Counted from the stretch's first letter, positions 27,622 through 37,120 are shown. The stretch: DNA of 64,000 nucleotides from Pelagimonas phthalicica (GCF_004364805.1 NZ_SOAP01000002.1:1240001-1304000); one strand, 5' to 3'. Numbers and translations: made by a program. The notes: generated by a model from the letters alone, not told the origin.

Positions 27622-28385
27622 TTTTAGTTCGGGAAACGCCCGCCATCGTCACCGGCGGGGCTTCGGGACTAGGCGCAGCGGTTTCGAGCGCACTGCGCGC
27701 AAAAAACGTTCCTGTTGCGATATTGGATATGAATGCTGAGACCGGTCGGGCATTTGCGAAAGCAATCGGCGGGCAATTCGCAGAATGCGATATTTCCGAC
27801 GCCACTGCTGTGACTTCTGCCTTGGAAGAGCTGCGCGGCATCCGGGGGCAGGAACGGATTTGCGCCGATTGCGCGGGTATCGCGCCGGCGGCCAAGACAA
27901 TTTCGCGCGGTGCTTCGCATGATGCCCAACTCTATGCCAAGGCGATCAGAGCCAACCTGATGGGCACCTTCAACGTCGCCACACAATCGGCCCTTGGAAT
28001 GTCCACTGCAGACGCTCTGAACGCCGATGGCGAACGCGGCGTAATCATCAACACCGCATCGATTGCCGCATATGAGGGCCAGATGGGGCAACTGGCCTAT
28101 GCTTCGTCAAAGGCGGGGGTCGTCGGGCTGATGCTGCCCATGGCACGCGACCTTGCCAAAAGCGGCATCCGTATTGCGGCGATTGCGCCGGGCATATTTG
28201 CAACGCCAATGGTCACGGGCTTCCCGCAGGAGGTGTAGGACGCGCTGGCCCAAACATCGGAATTTCCGCAACGTTTTGGCCGGGTCAAAGAGTTTGCCGA
28301 TCTCGCAACCCACATTGCCGGAATCAGCATGCTGAACGGCGAAGTCATCCGTCTGGACGCCGGAACGAGGATACAGGCCAAATGA
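27618..28385 (+). pseudogene. HSD10-like short-chain dehydrogenase (3-hydroxy-2-methylbutanoyl-CoA type) with in-frame TAG
   Basis: Starts in an ATGA overlap with the acyl-CoA dehydrogenase. [21 protein letters not shown] and YASSKAGVVG (Tyr and Lys) identify an SDR; the PGIFATPMVTGFPQEV stretch matches HSD10-type enzymes of isoleucine degradation. Codon 207 is TAG (28236-28238), where relatives have a residue such as Gln (PQEVQ). The same frame goes on with DALAQTSEFPQRFGRVKEFA to a TGA at 28383-28385 that overlaps the bkdA1 ATG, giving 255 codons, exactly family length. This overlap shows the TAG is premature. Confidence 0.9.
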
Positions 28386-29617
28386 CAAAGGCGCTGAAAC
28401 TGACTTACCCTCCCCCCCCAGCCCGGCCCGATGACATGCCGGATTTCTCGGCTATTGAAATCCCGCCCGCCGGAGCTTTGCAGGTGCCGCCATTGGATCT
28501 CGAAGCTACCCATTCACGCGACTATGCAAATGGCTTGATCCGCGTGCTTGATGACGAAGGTAAAGCGGTTGGTCCTTGGGCCGATTACATCGCTGATCTG
28601 GATGTCAGCGCTTTGCTGCAGGGGCTGCGCGACATGCTGAAGATGCGCGCAGTCGACAAACGCCTGCTCAACGCACAACGGCAGGGCAAAACCTCGTTCT
28701 ATCTGCAATGCACCGGGGAAGAAGCCATTGGCTGCGGTTTTCAACGCCAACTGGTGAAAGGGGACATGAACTTTCCCACCTATCGCCAGCAAAGCCTGCT
28801 GATCGCGGCCGAATACCCACTCTGCGACCTTATGGGGCAGATTTATTCGAATGAACGCGACCCGCTTGAGGGGCGGCAATTGCCGATCATGCATTCCTCG
28901 CGCGACTATGGTTTTTTCAGCATCTCGGGCAATCTTGGCACGCAATATATTCAGGCCGTGGGCTGGGCAATGGCCAATGCGCTCAGCGGCAACGGCCAGA
29001 TCGCGGCGGGCTGGATCGGGGATGGGGCGACGGCTTCGAACGATTTTCATGCCGCCTTGCTGAGTGCTTCTGTTTACCGGCCACCGGTGATCCTGAACAT
29101 CGTCAACAATCAATGGGCGATCTCGACTTATACCGGCGTCGCAACCGGTGGGTCCCGCACCTATGCTTCGCGCGCGCGGGGATATGGCATTCCTGCGCTA
29201 CGGGTGGATGGCAATGACTACCTGGCGGTCGCAGCAGTCTCAAAATGGGCGGTGGAACGTACGCGATCAGGCCATGGCCCGGTAGCCATCGAATGGTTCA
29301 CCTACCGCGTTGCCGCGCATTCCACATCTGACGACCCTTCTGCCTATCGCCCCAAGGACGAGGCCAAGGCCTGGCCGCTGGGCGATCCGGTCGAGCGGCT
29401 CAAGGCGCATTTGATCCTGCAGGGCGCGTGGTCGGAAGCCCGCCATGTTCAAGCCGAGGCCGAAATTCTGGATCAGGTCACTGCGGTTCAGAAAGACGTG
29501 GAAGCGCACGGAACCTTCGTGACCCCGAAACCGACCTCTCCGGCCACCATTTTCAAAGGCGTTTACGCAGAAATGCCCGAGCATCTGCGCCGCCAGCGTC
29601 AGGAAATGGGTTACTGA
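28382..29617 (+). CDS. bkdA1: Branched-chain 2-oxoacid dehydrogenase E1 alpha subunit
   Basis: 411 residues, normal length and open. The thiamine-diphosphate motif is GDGATASNDFHAALL to VNNQWAIST, and the substrate channel has RQQSLLIAAEYPLCDLMGQ and the phosphorylation-loop-like RVAAHSTSDDPSAYRP. It decarboxylates the 2-oxo acids from Val, Leu and Ile and passes the acyl group to E2. ATG overlaps the end of the SDR gene; the beta-subunit gene follows one base after the stop. Confidence 0.94.
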   Translation: MTKALKLTYPPPPARPDDMPDFSAIEIPPAGALQVPPLDLEATHSRDYANGLIRVLDDEGKAVGPWADYIADLDVSALLQGLRDMLKMRAVDKRLLNAQRQGKTSFYLQCTGEEAIGCGFQRQLVKGDMNFPTYRQQSLLIAAEYPLCDLMGQIYSNERDPLEGRQLPIMHSSRDYGFFSISGNLGTQYIQAVGWAMANALSGNGQIAAGWIGDGATASNDFHAALLSASVYRPPVILNIVNNQWAISTYTGVATGGSRTYASRARGYGIPALRVDGNDYLAVAAVSKWAVERTRSGHGPVAIEWFTYRVAAHSTSDDPSAYRPKDEAKAWPLGDPVERLKAHLILQGAWSEARHVQAEAEILDQVTAVQKDVEAHGTFVTPKPTSPATIFKGVYAEMPEHLRRQRQEMGY

Positions 29618-29618
29618 T

Positions 29619-30632
29619 ATGCCAAGAATGACAATGATCGAAGCCTTGCGCGACGCAATGGATATCATGCTGGCGCGGGACCCCGGCGTTTTGGTATTTG
29701 GCGAGGATGTCGGCTATTTCGGTGGCGTGTTTCGCTGTACCGCCGGGCTTCAGGCCAAATATGGCGAAGAGCGGGTGTTTGACACCCCCATCAACGAAAG
29801 CGCCATCGTGGGGATGGCCGTGGGCATGGCTGCCCAAGGCATGCGACCCTGCGTCGAGGTCCAGTTTGCAGACTATGTCTATCCCGCTTACGACCAAATC
29901 ACGCAAGAGGCCGCGCGGCTGCGTCATAGGTCCAATGAGATGTTCACTTGCCCTCTGGTCGTGCGCATGCCCACAGGCGGTGGTATCTTTGGCGGTCAGA
30001 CCCACAGCCAAAGCCCCGAAGCGCTGTTCACCCATGTGGCAGGCCTGAAAGTGGTCATTCCCTCAACACCTTATGACGCCAAGGGTCTGTTGATTGCCGC
30101 AATAGAAGATCCCGATCCGGTGATCTTTCTGGAACCCAAGCGGCTCTACAATGGGCCATTTTATGGCGACCATTCGGGCAAATCGGTTGGCTGGAGGCAA
30201 CATCCAGCCGGTGAGGTGCCCGAAGGGCATTACTCGATTGGCATCGGCAAGGCCGACATTCGCCGCGAAGGGGCGGAGGTCACGATCCTGGCCTACGGAA
30301 CCATGGTCTACATCGCCGAGGCGGCGGTCGAACAATCCGGCATCGACGCTGAAATCATCGACCTGCGCAGCCTGCTGCCACTGGACCTTGAGACGATCAA
30401 AACATCAATCGAGAAAACCGGCCGTTGCGTGGTTGTGCGTGAAGCGACACGAACCAGTGGTTTTGGCGGCGAGTTGATCGCGGAAATTCAGGAAGCATGT
30501 TTCTGGCATCTCAAATCCCCGCTCCAAAGGGTGACTGGCTGGGATGCACCTTATCCGCACGCCACCGAGTGGGACTATTTTCCTGGACCCGATCGGGTGG
30601 CCCGCGCCCTGCAAACAGCGATGGAGGACTGA
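29619..30632 (+). CDS. bkdA2: Branched-chain 2-oxoacid dehydrogenase E1 beta subunit
   Basis: 337 residues. Transketolase pyrimidine domain at the N-terminus (FGEDVGYFGGVFRCTAGL, DTPINESAIVGMAVGMAAQG, QFADYVYPAYDQI) and transketolase C-domain (EVTILAYGTMVYIAEAA, DLRSLLPLDLETI, RCVVVREATRTSGFGGEL). It completes the E1 heterotetramer. Intact and tightly packed between bkdA1 and bkdB. Confidence 0.95.
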   Translation: MPRMTMIEALRDAMDIMLARDPGVLVFGEDVGYFGGVFRCTAGLQAKYGEERVFDTPINESAIVGMAVGMAAQGMRPCVEVQFADYVYPAYDQITQEAARLRHRSNEMFTCPLVVRMPTGGGIFGGQTHSQSPEALFTHVAGLKVVIPSTPYDAKGLLIAAIEDPDPVIFLEPKRLYNGPFYGDHSGKSVGWRQHPAGEVPEGHYSIGIGKADIRREGAEVTILAYGTMVYIAEAAVEQSGIDAEIIDLRSLLPLDLETIKTSIEKTGRCVVVREATRTSGFGGELIAEIQEACFWHLKSPLQRVTGWDAPYPHATEWDYFPGPDRVARALQTAMED

Positions 30633-31904
30633 ATGAACATTCTTCCCGTCAAATTGCCCGATGTGGGCGAAGGTGTCACCGAAGCCGAATTGGCAGAATG
30701 GTACGTGGACGTCGGAGACATCGTCCAAGAAGACGATGTGATCGCCGCTGTGATGACCGACAAGGCCAGCGTCGAAATCCCCTCGCTTTACTCGGGCAAG
30801 GTGGTGCAACTGGGCGGTGAAATCGGGCAAGTGCTGCCCGTCGGGTCAGACCTTGTCCTGATTGAAACCGATGCGAGCGCTCCGGTCGCGGGCAGTGCGG
30901 CGTCCCAGGCGGTCGCGCCGTCTCAGGCCCCGACGCCAAAGGCCCAACAGCCGTCACCGGGCGCGGACAAACCCGCGCGCGCGCAGCCCCAAAAGGCGGC
31001 AATGTCCGGTGCGCCCCGCGCAGAAGGCCAAGCCCCTCTGGCGTCGCCTTCGGTTCGGGCTCGGGCCCGAAAGGCCGGCGTTGACCTAAGACGGGTTGCT
31101 GGATCAGGCCCGGCCGGGCGGATCACGCATAATGATCTGGATGGGGTCTTTGAGATGCCATTGCAGCAACCCGGCCAGCAGCCTAGGCAGGGGCGCGCCT
31201 TTCGGACAGGAACTGAGGAAATCAAGGTCGTCGGCATGCGCCGCAAAATCGCGGAACGCTTGGCGCTCGCCAATTCCCGTATCCCGCATATCACGGTTGT
31301 CGAAGAGGTCGACGTCACCGCGCTGGAAGAGCTGAGGGCCACGCTCAACGCGGGCCGGGGCGAAAAACCCAAACTGACCGTGCTGCCCTTTGTGGCTGCG
31401 ACGCTGGCAAAGGCCTTTCTGGATCACCCGGAAATGAACGCGCATTACCTGGATGATGACGGCATCATCCTGCGCCATGGTGCCGTAAATGTCGGCATGG
31501 CAACGATGACCGATTCCGGGCTGGTCGTGCCGGTGCTGCGACATGTCGAGGCATTGAGCCTCTTTGACACCGCGGCCGAGATTGCACGACTGTCAAAGGC
31601 GGCCAGAACCAGCAAGGCGACCCGAGAGGAATTGACCGGGTCGACATTCACGATCACGTCGCTTGGACCCTTAGGCGCTTTGGCAACCACACCGATCATC
31701 AATCACCCCGAGGTGGCTATTCTGGGCATCAACAAAATGGCGACCCGCCCAATGTGGGACGGCACACAATTTGTTCCGCGCAAGATGATGAACATCTCGG
31801 CCAGTTTTGATCACCGGGTGATCGACGGTTGGGATGCGGCCGTCTTCGTGCAACGTATCAAAACCCTGCTGGAAACCCCGGCCATGATCTTTTTGGAGGA
31901 ATAG
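30633..31904 (+). CDS. bkdB: Branched-chain 2-oxoacid dehydrogenase E2 (dihydrolipoyl acyltransferase)
   Basis: 423 residues. One lipoyl domain with the lipoylated Lys in VMTDKASVEIPS (about residue 44), an Ala/Pro/Gln-rich linker, a peripheral-subunit-binding domain (SPSVRARARKAGVDLRRVAG) and the catalytic domain ending with SFDHRVIDGWDAAVF, which holds the active His and Asp. It moves the acyl group to CoA, giving isobutanoyl-, isovaleryl- and 2-methylbutanoyl-CoA. The frame is intact. It ends with TAG, four bases before lpdV, showing TAG is an ordinary stop here. Confidence 0.95.
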   Translation: MNILPVKLPDVGEGVTEAELAEWYVDVGDIVQEDDVIAAVMTDKASVEIPSLYSGKVVQLGGEIGQVLPVGSDLVLIETDASAPVAGSAASQAVAPSQAPTPKAQQPSPGADKPARAQPQKAAMSGAPRAEGQAPLASPSVRARARKAGVDLRRVAGSGPAGRITHNDLDGVFEMPLQQPGQQPRQGRAFRTGTEEIKVVGMRRKIAERLALANSRIPHITVVEEVDVTALEELRATLNAGRGEKPKLTVLPFVAATLAKAFLDHPEMNAHYLDDDGIILRHGAVNVGMATMTDSGLVVPVLRHVEALSLFDTAAEIARLSKAARTSKATREELTGSTFTITSLGPLGALATTPIINHPEVAILGINKMATRPMWDGTQFVPRKMMNISASFDHRVIDGWDAAVFVQRIKTLLETPAMIFLEE

Positions 31905-31907
31905 TCC

Positions 31908-33288
31908 ATGAAAACAAAAACTTGCGCGCTGCTGATCATCGGCGCGGGTCCTGGCGGATATGTCTGCGGCATTCGCGCCGCGCAACTGGGTGTTGATACG
32001 ATCGTTGTGGAAGGGGACAAGCCCGGAGGCACCTGCCTGAATGTCGGATGTATCCCGTCCAAGGCTCTGATCCACGCGGCGGATGAATTTGCCAAGGCCC
32101 AGACATTCTCGGGCAAGAACGATCTAGGCATTTCCACGACAGCTCCAAAGATTGATTTGGCAAAGACGATGGCCTGGAAAGACAGCATCGTCAAACGCTT
32201 GACCGGGGGCGTGTCCAGCCTGCTGAAAAAAGCCAAGGCCCGCACTGTTTCCGGGCAGGCCCGGATCCTCGACGGTAAAACTGTCGAGGTGTCGACCCGC
32301 AAAGGCCCGGTGCGGATTGCCTGCCAGAACATGGTGATTGCCACCGGATCAGGACCATTTGAGTTGCCGTTTCTTCCTTTCGGCGGATCTGTGATTTCTT
32401 CGACCGAAGCTCTGGACCTACAGGACGTGCCACAGAACCTGGCCATCGTCGGCGGGGGCTATATCGGGTTGGAGATTGGTACGGCCATGGCCAAACTCGG
32501 AGCCTCAGTCACGGTGGTCGAAGCCGCAGACCGTATTCTACCGCAATACGATCCGGAATTGACCAAGCCCGTGATGGCGCAATTGAAGGCTTTGGGCATC
32601 ACCGTGCATCTGTCAACCACGGCAAAAGGCATGTCCAAGAATGGATCGGCATTGCTGGCGGATACAGAGAGCGGCGCGCTTGAAATCCCAGCAGACACAG
32701 TTTTGGTCACGGTCGGCCGGTCTCCGAAACTCCAGGGTTTCGGTTTGGAAGATCTAAACCTGACGATGAGCGGTTCGTTTATTGCCGTGGACACACATTG
32801 CGCCACTTCCATGCGCGGGGTCTTTGCAATCGGCGACGTGACTGGCGATCCCATGTTGGCCCATCGAGCAATGGCGCAGGGTGTGATCGTGGCCGAACAT
32901 ATCGCCGGACTTCCCTCTGTCTGGGACAAGCGGGCAATGCCTGCCGTTTGTTTCACCGATCCCGAAATTGTCGCTGTGGGCGCGCTGCCCGATGAAATCG
33001 ACGGGACCAAAACCGCACTGTTCCCCTTTTGCAGCGAATGGTCGCTCCATGACGATGGAACGCAGCGATGGTTTTGTTCGTATTGTGTTTGAACTGGAAA
33101 CCGAACTTGTGTTTGGGATTCAAGCGGTTGGGGCTGGCGTGTCGGAAATGGCAGGCGCATTTTCCCTGGCCATAGAGATGGGAGCCACCCTGACAGATAT
33201 TGGCGACACAATTCATGCGCATCCAACCCTGACCGAAACCGTCCAAGAAACAGCGCTCAAGGCGCTCGGGCGGGCGCTGCACATTTAA
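31908..33288 (+). pseudogene. lpdV: Dihydrolipoyl dehydrogenase (E3, LpdV-like) with +1 frameshift near the C-terminus
   Basis: The FAD part (IIGAGPGGYVCGIRAAQLG), the redox disulfide GGTCLNVGCIPSKAL, the NAD part (AIVGGGYIGLEIG) and AIGDVTGDPMLAHRAMAQG are normal. At 33027-33030 there are four T; with three the protein continues FPFAANGRSMTM and reaches GDTIHAHPTLTETVQE, the C-terminal His-Glu pair needed for catalysis, ending at TAA 33286-33288. As written, translation ends at 33092 after a nonsense tail, so the dimer-interface domain is lost. A single-base indel in a short T run is also a common read error. Confidence 0.88.
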
Positions 33289-33844
33289 ACGAGGTTTACA
33301 GCAAGGCGCTTTTTGTCCCGCTCGGAGTTCTCGGTGACTTGGGGCCCGCAGGGAAAAAGAACCTTTGGTCCCACAGAGATCTGCGGGCGCGGCATTGTCT
33401 CATTGTAGAAACCGACTTGCCGTTTTTTTGCACGCAGCACTGCAAAAACTGCCTGAAATTTCCTTTCTCTAGGGTTACCGTTTCCCGCGCTCTGTTTCTG
33501 GCGGGTAAGTTAGGTGTTTCTATGAATGATCCTCGGATCCGCCATCCCCTCCCACAGTGATAACCCGTCGTTGGCCAACACAGAAAGTCACTCGATGACG
33601 TACCGCATCCGAGGCAGGAAGTGAGCCCTAGTTCACCGATGCGGCAAATTCCACGAGTTTCCAGTTTTTAAATGAGATCCATATACCTTGTTACGCGATT
33701 GATGAATCAGCTTCAGAAGCTGCGGCATGAGTCAGATGACCGAACGAAAGAAATCTTTGAGGTCTCGTCTGACTGGTCGGTTTCGTCCGCGACCGCTTAA
33801 CCAGAATACTGGTAGGTATTGTAGCCCCGTCCCAACGCGCGCAA
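33289..33844. other. 556-base stretch without a recognisable gene
   Basis: Nothing convincing on either strand. GCCCGCAG (33344-33351) and CTGCGGGC (33381-33388) could pair as a weak stem after lpdV. The right part is probably the rotted remainder of the binding-protein gene that ends at 33845. Confidence 0.45.
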
Positions 33845-34213
33845 TTAGACGCCCACCGTCCGGTAATTGGCACTCCCTGCCTGACGCACAGACCAGCTGT
33901 GCAACTCGGACAGACGCGGAGATTTAAAGGGTTGAGTCAATTCCTCGTTCGCCGCCTGAAGATGCGGGTCACCGGACCCGGCCCACCATAGATCTGTCCG
34001 GGGGTTACGCGCCTCGGCGCGAATTTTGGCATAGGCTTCACCGGACGACAGACGCACCATATTGACGTCAATATCGTGACCTGCTTCGAAGGCCTCGACA
34101 ATTTTTTCGCAGATCACGATGTCGGCCGAACAGATCAAATTCAAATCGTCGGCTTGCGCCATGACCGGCATAAGCGCCGTCAAAGCGCCTACGGCTATCA
34201 CAGTATTTTTCAT
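33845..34213 (-). pseudogene. N-terminal remnant of an ABC solute-binding protein (FbpA/AfuA-like)
   Basis: Starts at ATG 34213 with GGGAGGAAATT upstream and a signal peptide (MKNTVIAVGALTALMPVMAQ). LNLICSADIVICEKIVEAFE, VNMVRLSSGEAYAKIRAEAR and NPRTDLWWAGSGDPHLQAA match the start of iron(III)/AfuA-type binding proteins. After YRTVGV comes TAA; the next in-frame codons (RALGRGYNT) still echo the family's GALGWGYNT, then stops follow and resemblance is lost. About two thirds of the gene is gone. Its promoter keeps a perfect copy of the LacI-type operator found upstream of 44552. Confidence 0.82.
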
Positions 34214-34248
34214 AATTTCCTCCCAAGTGTTTCACGGTAGATCTGCCA

Positions 34249-34264
34249 TTGCACACGTGTACAA
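34249..34264. promoter_or_regulatory. LacI-type operator, copy 1
   Basis: TTGCACACGTGTACAA, a 16-bp near-palindrome, 36 bases before the decayed binding-protein gene and 100 before the lacI-family gene. Its reverse complement is found base for base at 44602-44617. On the minus strand TTGTAC could serve as a -35 box, so binding would block transcription. Confidence 0.75.
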
Positions 34265-34364
34265 TACTGAGCCAAATTTCGTGCACGTCAATAAGAAATG
34301 CTTTCTCCTGAGTGCAAAAACAGGCTAAGGTCGGTTAACCCAATGCAATCGTGATCAAATCAAC

Positions 34365-35399
34365 ATGCCAACAAAGAAAGAAACGGCCCAAACGGGGCCC
34401 GTTACGGCCAATCAAGTGGCACAGCTCGCTGGTGTCTCTCGGGCAGCGGTGTCCCGTAGCTTTACGCCAGGCGCAAGTGTTTCTGCGGAAACGCGGCGAA
34501 AAGTTATGGCCGCTGCGGACACTCTTGGCTATCAGGTCAATCACCTAGCCCGCGGGTTGATCAGCTCTCAAAGTGGTTTGGTTGCGATCATTGCCGCTGA
34601 AATCGAGACACCATTTCGCGCTGCCCTGCTCTCTTCTTTGGCACAAAAACTCCAGACTGCCGGAAAAACCCCGGTTTTGATTGCCACCGAGAACTCGGAT
34701 GAAAGCGTGCGCAATGCTTTGCGTCAAGCAACCAGTTATCGGACCGAAGCAGCCATAATATTGTCAGGTATGCCAGACACGGCGCTGACCGAAATGTGCC
34801 TGCGTCACGGGATGCGTTTGGTGCTGATCAACCGCGATGATGCGCAACCGGGAACCTTGCAAATCAGGCTCAATGATCACGCCGCGGGCAAAGTGGCGTT
34901 CAACACGCTCATGCGTACGGGGTGCAAACGCCCGGCATTGGTTTCGTCCAACGCAGGCACTCCCAGCCTTGTCAGCCGTATCGAGGGGTTTGAAGACGCT
35001 GCAAAGGACCACGGCACTGAAGTGTTCAAAATGATCCGGGGCGAGACCTCGTATGACACCGGCCTGCAAATTGGCACGGACCTCTTTGCGCAGGACGTTC
35101 GCCCAGATGGCGTTTTTTGCGTCACTGACCTTCTGGCCTGCGGGCTGATGGACGCAGCCCGGTGCCGATTTAGTCTGAATGTCCCAAATGACGTTGCTGT
35201 GATCGGCTATGATAATATCCCGCAATCGGGCTGGGAAAGCTATGACCTAACGACCTTTTCCCAACCCATTGATGAAATCAACGAGGCCGCAATCAATTGG
35301 CTGAGTTCACCTCCGGATGTCGCTACGGAAAACGAAATCATCGAACTTGAGGCCCCTCTCATTTGGCGCGGGACAATCCGCAAGGCAGCAACCACTTAG
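34365..35399 (+). CDS. LacI-family transcriptional regulator
   Basis: 344 residues. N-terminal HTH TANQVAQLAGVSRAAVSRSF with hinge GYQVNHLARGLIS, then a periplasmic-binding-like effector domain (GLVAIIAAEIETPFRAALLS, LINRDDAQPG, GVFCVTDLLACGLMDA, IGYDNIPQSGWE). Ends in TAG. It is divergent from the ruined binding-protein gene and convergent with the Na/Pi transporter at the end of the long minus-strand operon. Two identical 16-bp dyads, one beside this gene and one before the far end of that operon, are its probable operators. The inducer may be the imported organic phosphate or its sugar/cyclitol part (inference). Confidence 0.9.
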   Translation: MPTKKETAQTGPVTANQVAQLAGVSRAAVSRSFTPGASVSAETRRKVMAAADTLGYQVNHLARGLISSQSGLVAIIAAEIETPFRAALLSSLAQKLQTAGKTPVLIATENSDESVRNALRQATSYRTEAAIILSGMPDTALTEMCLRHGMRLVLINRDDAQPGTLQIRLNDHAAGKVAFNTLMRTGCKRPALVSSNAGTPSLVSRIEGFEDAAKDHGTEVFKMIRGETSYDTGLQIGTDLFAQDVRPDGVFCVTDLLACGLMDAARCRFSLNVPNDVAVIGYDNIPQSGWESYDLTTFSQPIDEINEAAINWLSSPPDVATENEIIELEAPLIWRGTIRKAATT

Positions 35400-35425
35400 G
35401 GCACGCGCGACGTCGCGCTGGCCCG

Positions 35426-37093
35426 TTATCCCAATTCACGCTCATAAGCCATTGGTCGGATGCGGCTTTCCTCCAGCAATCCCTGTTGGTCCAAAATGGG
35501 ATGCGCAACTGACACCAGATGCGCATTTATCCGTTTTAGGTCGCGCAAAATATCGAGATGCAAGGAACTGGTTTCCAGGCTTTCGGCCTGGCCGTCCCGC
35601 AATCTTTCCATATGCTGTTGCGCAGAGTGGCGTTCCATTCTGCGAATATCGATCTTGGCTTCGATCATCTGCCGCGCCAGCGCAAAATCATCGGTCGCAA
35701 AGACGGTTTGCGCGGACCTGAGATTATCAAGTGTCAAAGAAAACAGGGACAGGATTTCCGACAGGCCTTCATCGGAAAACATAAGCCCCTTTTGGGACCG
35801 CACGGCGGCCATAGCTGCCAAGCCTTTTTCGGCAATATCCCCGACATGCTCGAGATTAATCGCATAATCGACAATGGCAATCGCACGCTGGCTCTCTTCC
35901 TCTGTCAACTCGCTCCGCGTCAGCTTGGTCAGATAAAGCTTCACATTTGATTGGCGGCGATCAACTTCGTCTTCCAGCGTTTGAACCTGGGTCAAAGCAT
36001 CGTCACGGCCCTCTTGCAGAGCCTTCAGGATCGTCGTGAGCATCCGTTCGACATTATCGCCAATCGCCAGAACTTCGCGGGTTGCATTGGCCAACGCCAC
36101 CACCGGTGTCTGCAAGTCGCTTTCTGACAGAAAACGCGTCTCGGCTTCTGCGCCAAAGGCCTCGCTTGTGGCTCCCTCATCAGGCAGGCTCCACTCGAAC
36201 ACTCGCGCGATCAACCCGGATAGGGGCCAGGCAAGAACTGCCAAACCGACATTGAAAACAACATGCAAAGCGACTGGGTTCGAGAGCGGCACCGTCAAGG
36301 AATTGACCACCAACGGCAACGCAAAAAGCACGGCGCAACCACCAACGGCGCGAACCGCAAGGTTGGCCAATGTCAGCCTGCGCACTTCAGGCACATGGCC
36401 CAGTGTCATCAAGACCGGCGGAATAGCCCCTCCGATATTTGCCCCAACAACAAGCGACAGGACAAGAATGGGGCTTAACGTACCAACCACAGCAATGGCT
36501 GAAATCATCATGATTGCCGCCAGGCTTGAGGAAGATAACAAAGCCAGCATTGCCGCGAGACCCAGTGCCACAATCGGCGCGTTTTCAAGCAAGGCGATAA
36601 AGGCTAAGAGCGCCTCGGATTGCCGCATGGGGGCGCTGGCTTCGGACAAAAGCTGCAGCGACAAGAGCACAAGCCCGACCCCAACAAGAGCGCGACCGTA
36701 GCCGCGTCTTTTTGGGCTTCCCCCTTTGCCCATGACAAAACCCGAAAGGATCAAAACGGGCGAAACCCAACCAAGGTTGAGCGATACGATCCAAGCCGTG
36801 AGCGCGGTACCGACATTGGCACCAAGCAAGGCAATCTGCCCCATCTGAGCCCGAAGAATACCGCGCTTTGCAAATGAGGCCGCAAGCATCGCCGTCGCCG
36901 TTGAGCTTTGCAAAAGCAATGTCACCCCAAGCCCCGAGAGAAACGCGCGAGGCTGGGTGCGGGTTCCGACGGCAAGCGCATGGGACAGCTGCGACCCTAC
37001 CGCGCGATTGATCCCCGACTTGATTTGCTTCAAACCGACCAAGAGCAGCGCGACAGCACCGCACATATTCACAAAAATCAAAGTTGCTGACAT
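35426..37093 (-). CDS. Na/Pi cotransporter family protein with C-terminal PhoU-like domain
   Basis: 555 residues. Two inverted membrane repeats carry the family QSS motif (LLLQSSTATAMLAASF) and GAN signatures (LLGANVGTALTAWIV, VVGANIGGAIPPVLMTLG); the second half-site reads SSSLAAIMMISAIAVVG. Residues from about 330 form a soluble helical PhoU-like region (VALANATREVLAIGDNVERM). Such NptA/YjbB proteins move phosphate with sodium; some export excess Pi. In an operon with three phosphatases, it may dispose of, or balance, phosphate released in the cytoplasm. Direction of transport cannot be read from sequence. Confidence 0.88.
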   Translation of the reverse strand: MSATLIFVNMCGAVALLLVGLKQIKSGINRAVGSQLSHALAVGTRTQPRAFLSGLGVTLLLQSSTATAMLAASFAKRGILRAQMGQIALLGANVGTALTAWIVSLNLGWVSPVLILSGFVMGKGGSPKRRGYGRALVGVGLVLLSLQLLSEASAPMRQSEALLAFIALLENAPIVALGLAAMLALLSSSSLAAIMMISAIAVVGTLSPILVLSLVVGANIGGAIPPVLMTLGHVPEVRRLTLANLAVRAVGGCAVLFALPLVVNSLTVPLSNPVALHVVFNVGLAVLAWPLSGLIARVFEWSLPDEGATSEAFGAEAETRFLSESDLQTPVVALANATREVLAIGDNVERMLTTILKALQEGRDDALTQVQTLEDEVDRRQSNVKLYLTKLTRSELTEEESQRAIAIVDYAINLEHVGDIAEKGLAAMAAVRSQKGLMFSDEGLSEILSLFSLTLDNLRSAQTVFATDDFALARQMIEAKIDIRRMERHSAQQHMERLRDGQAESLETSSLHLDILRDLKRINAHLVSVAHPILDQQGLLEESRIRPMAYERELG

Positions 37094-37120
37094 GCTCTCC
37101 TCATACAGCCCGCCCCGGCA

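Noticed and set aside
5788-28238. Genome-wide reassignment of TAG to an amino acid
   Set aside because: Several intact genes end in TAG at the proper family length (bkdB, the lacI-family gene, SDR at 8854), so TAG works as a stop here. Kept only as a low-probability local suppression question.
33344-33388. Rho-independent terminator after lpdV
   Set aside because: Arms of 8 bp with a 29-base loop and no T-run; too weak to call.
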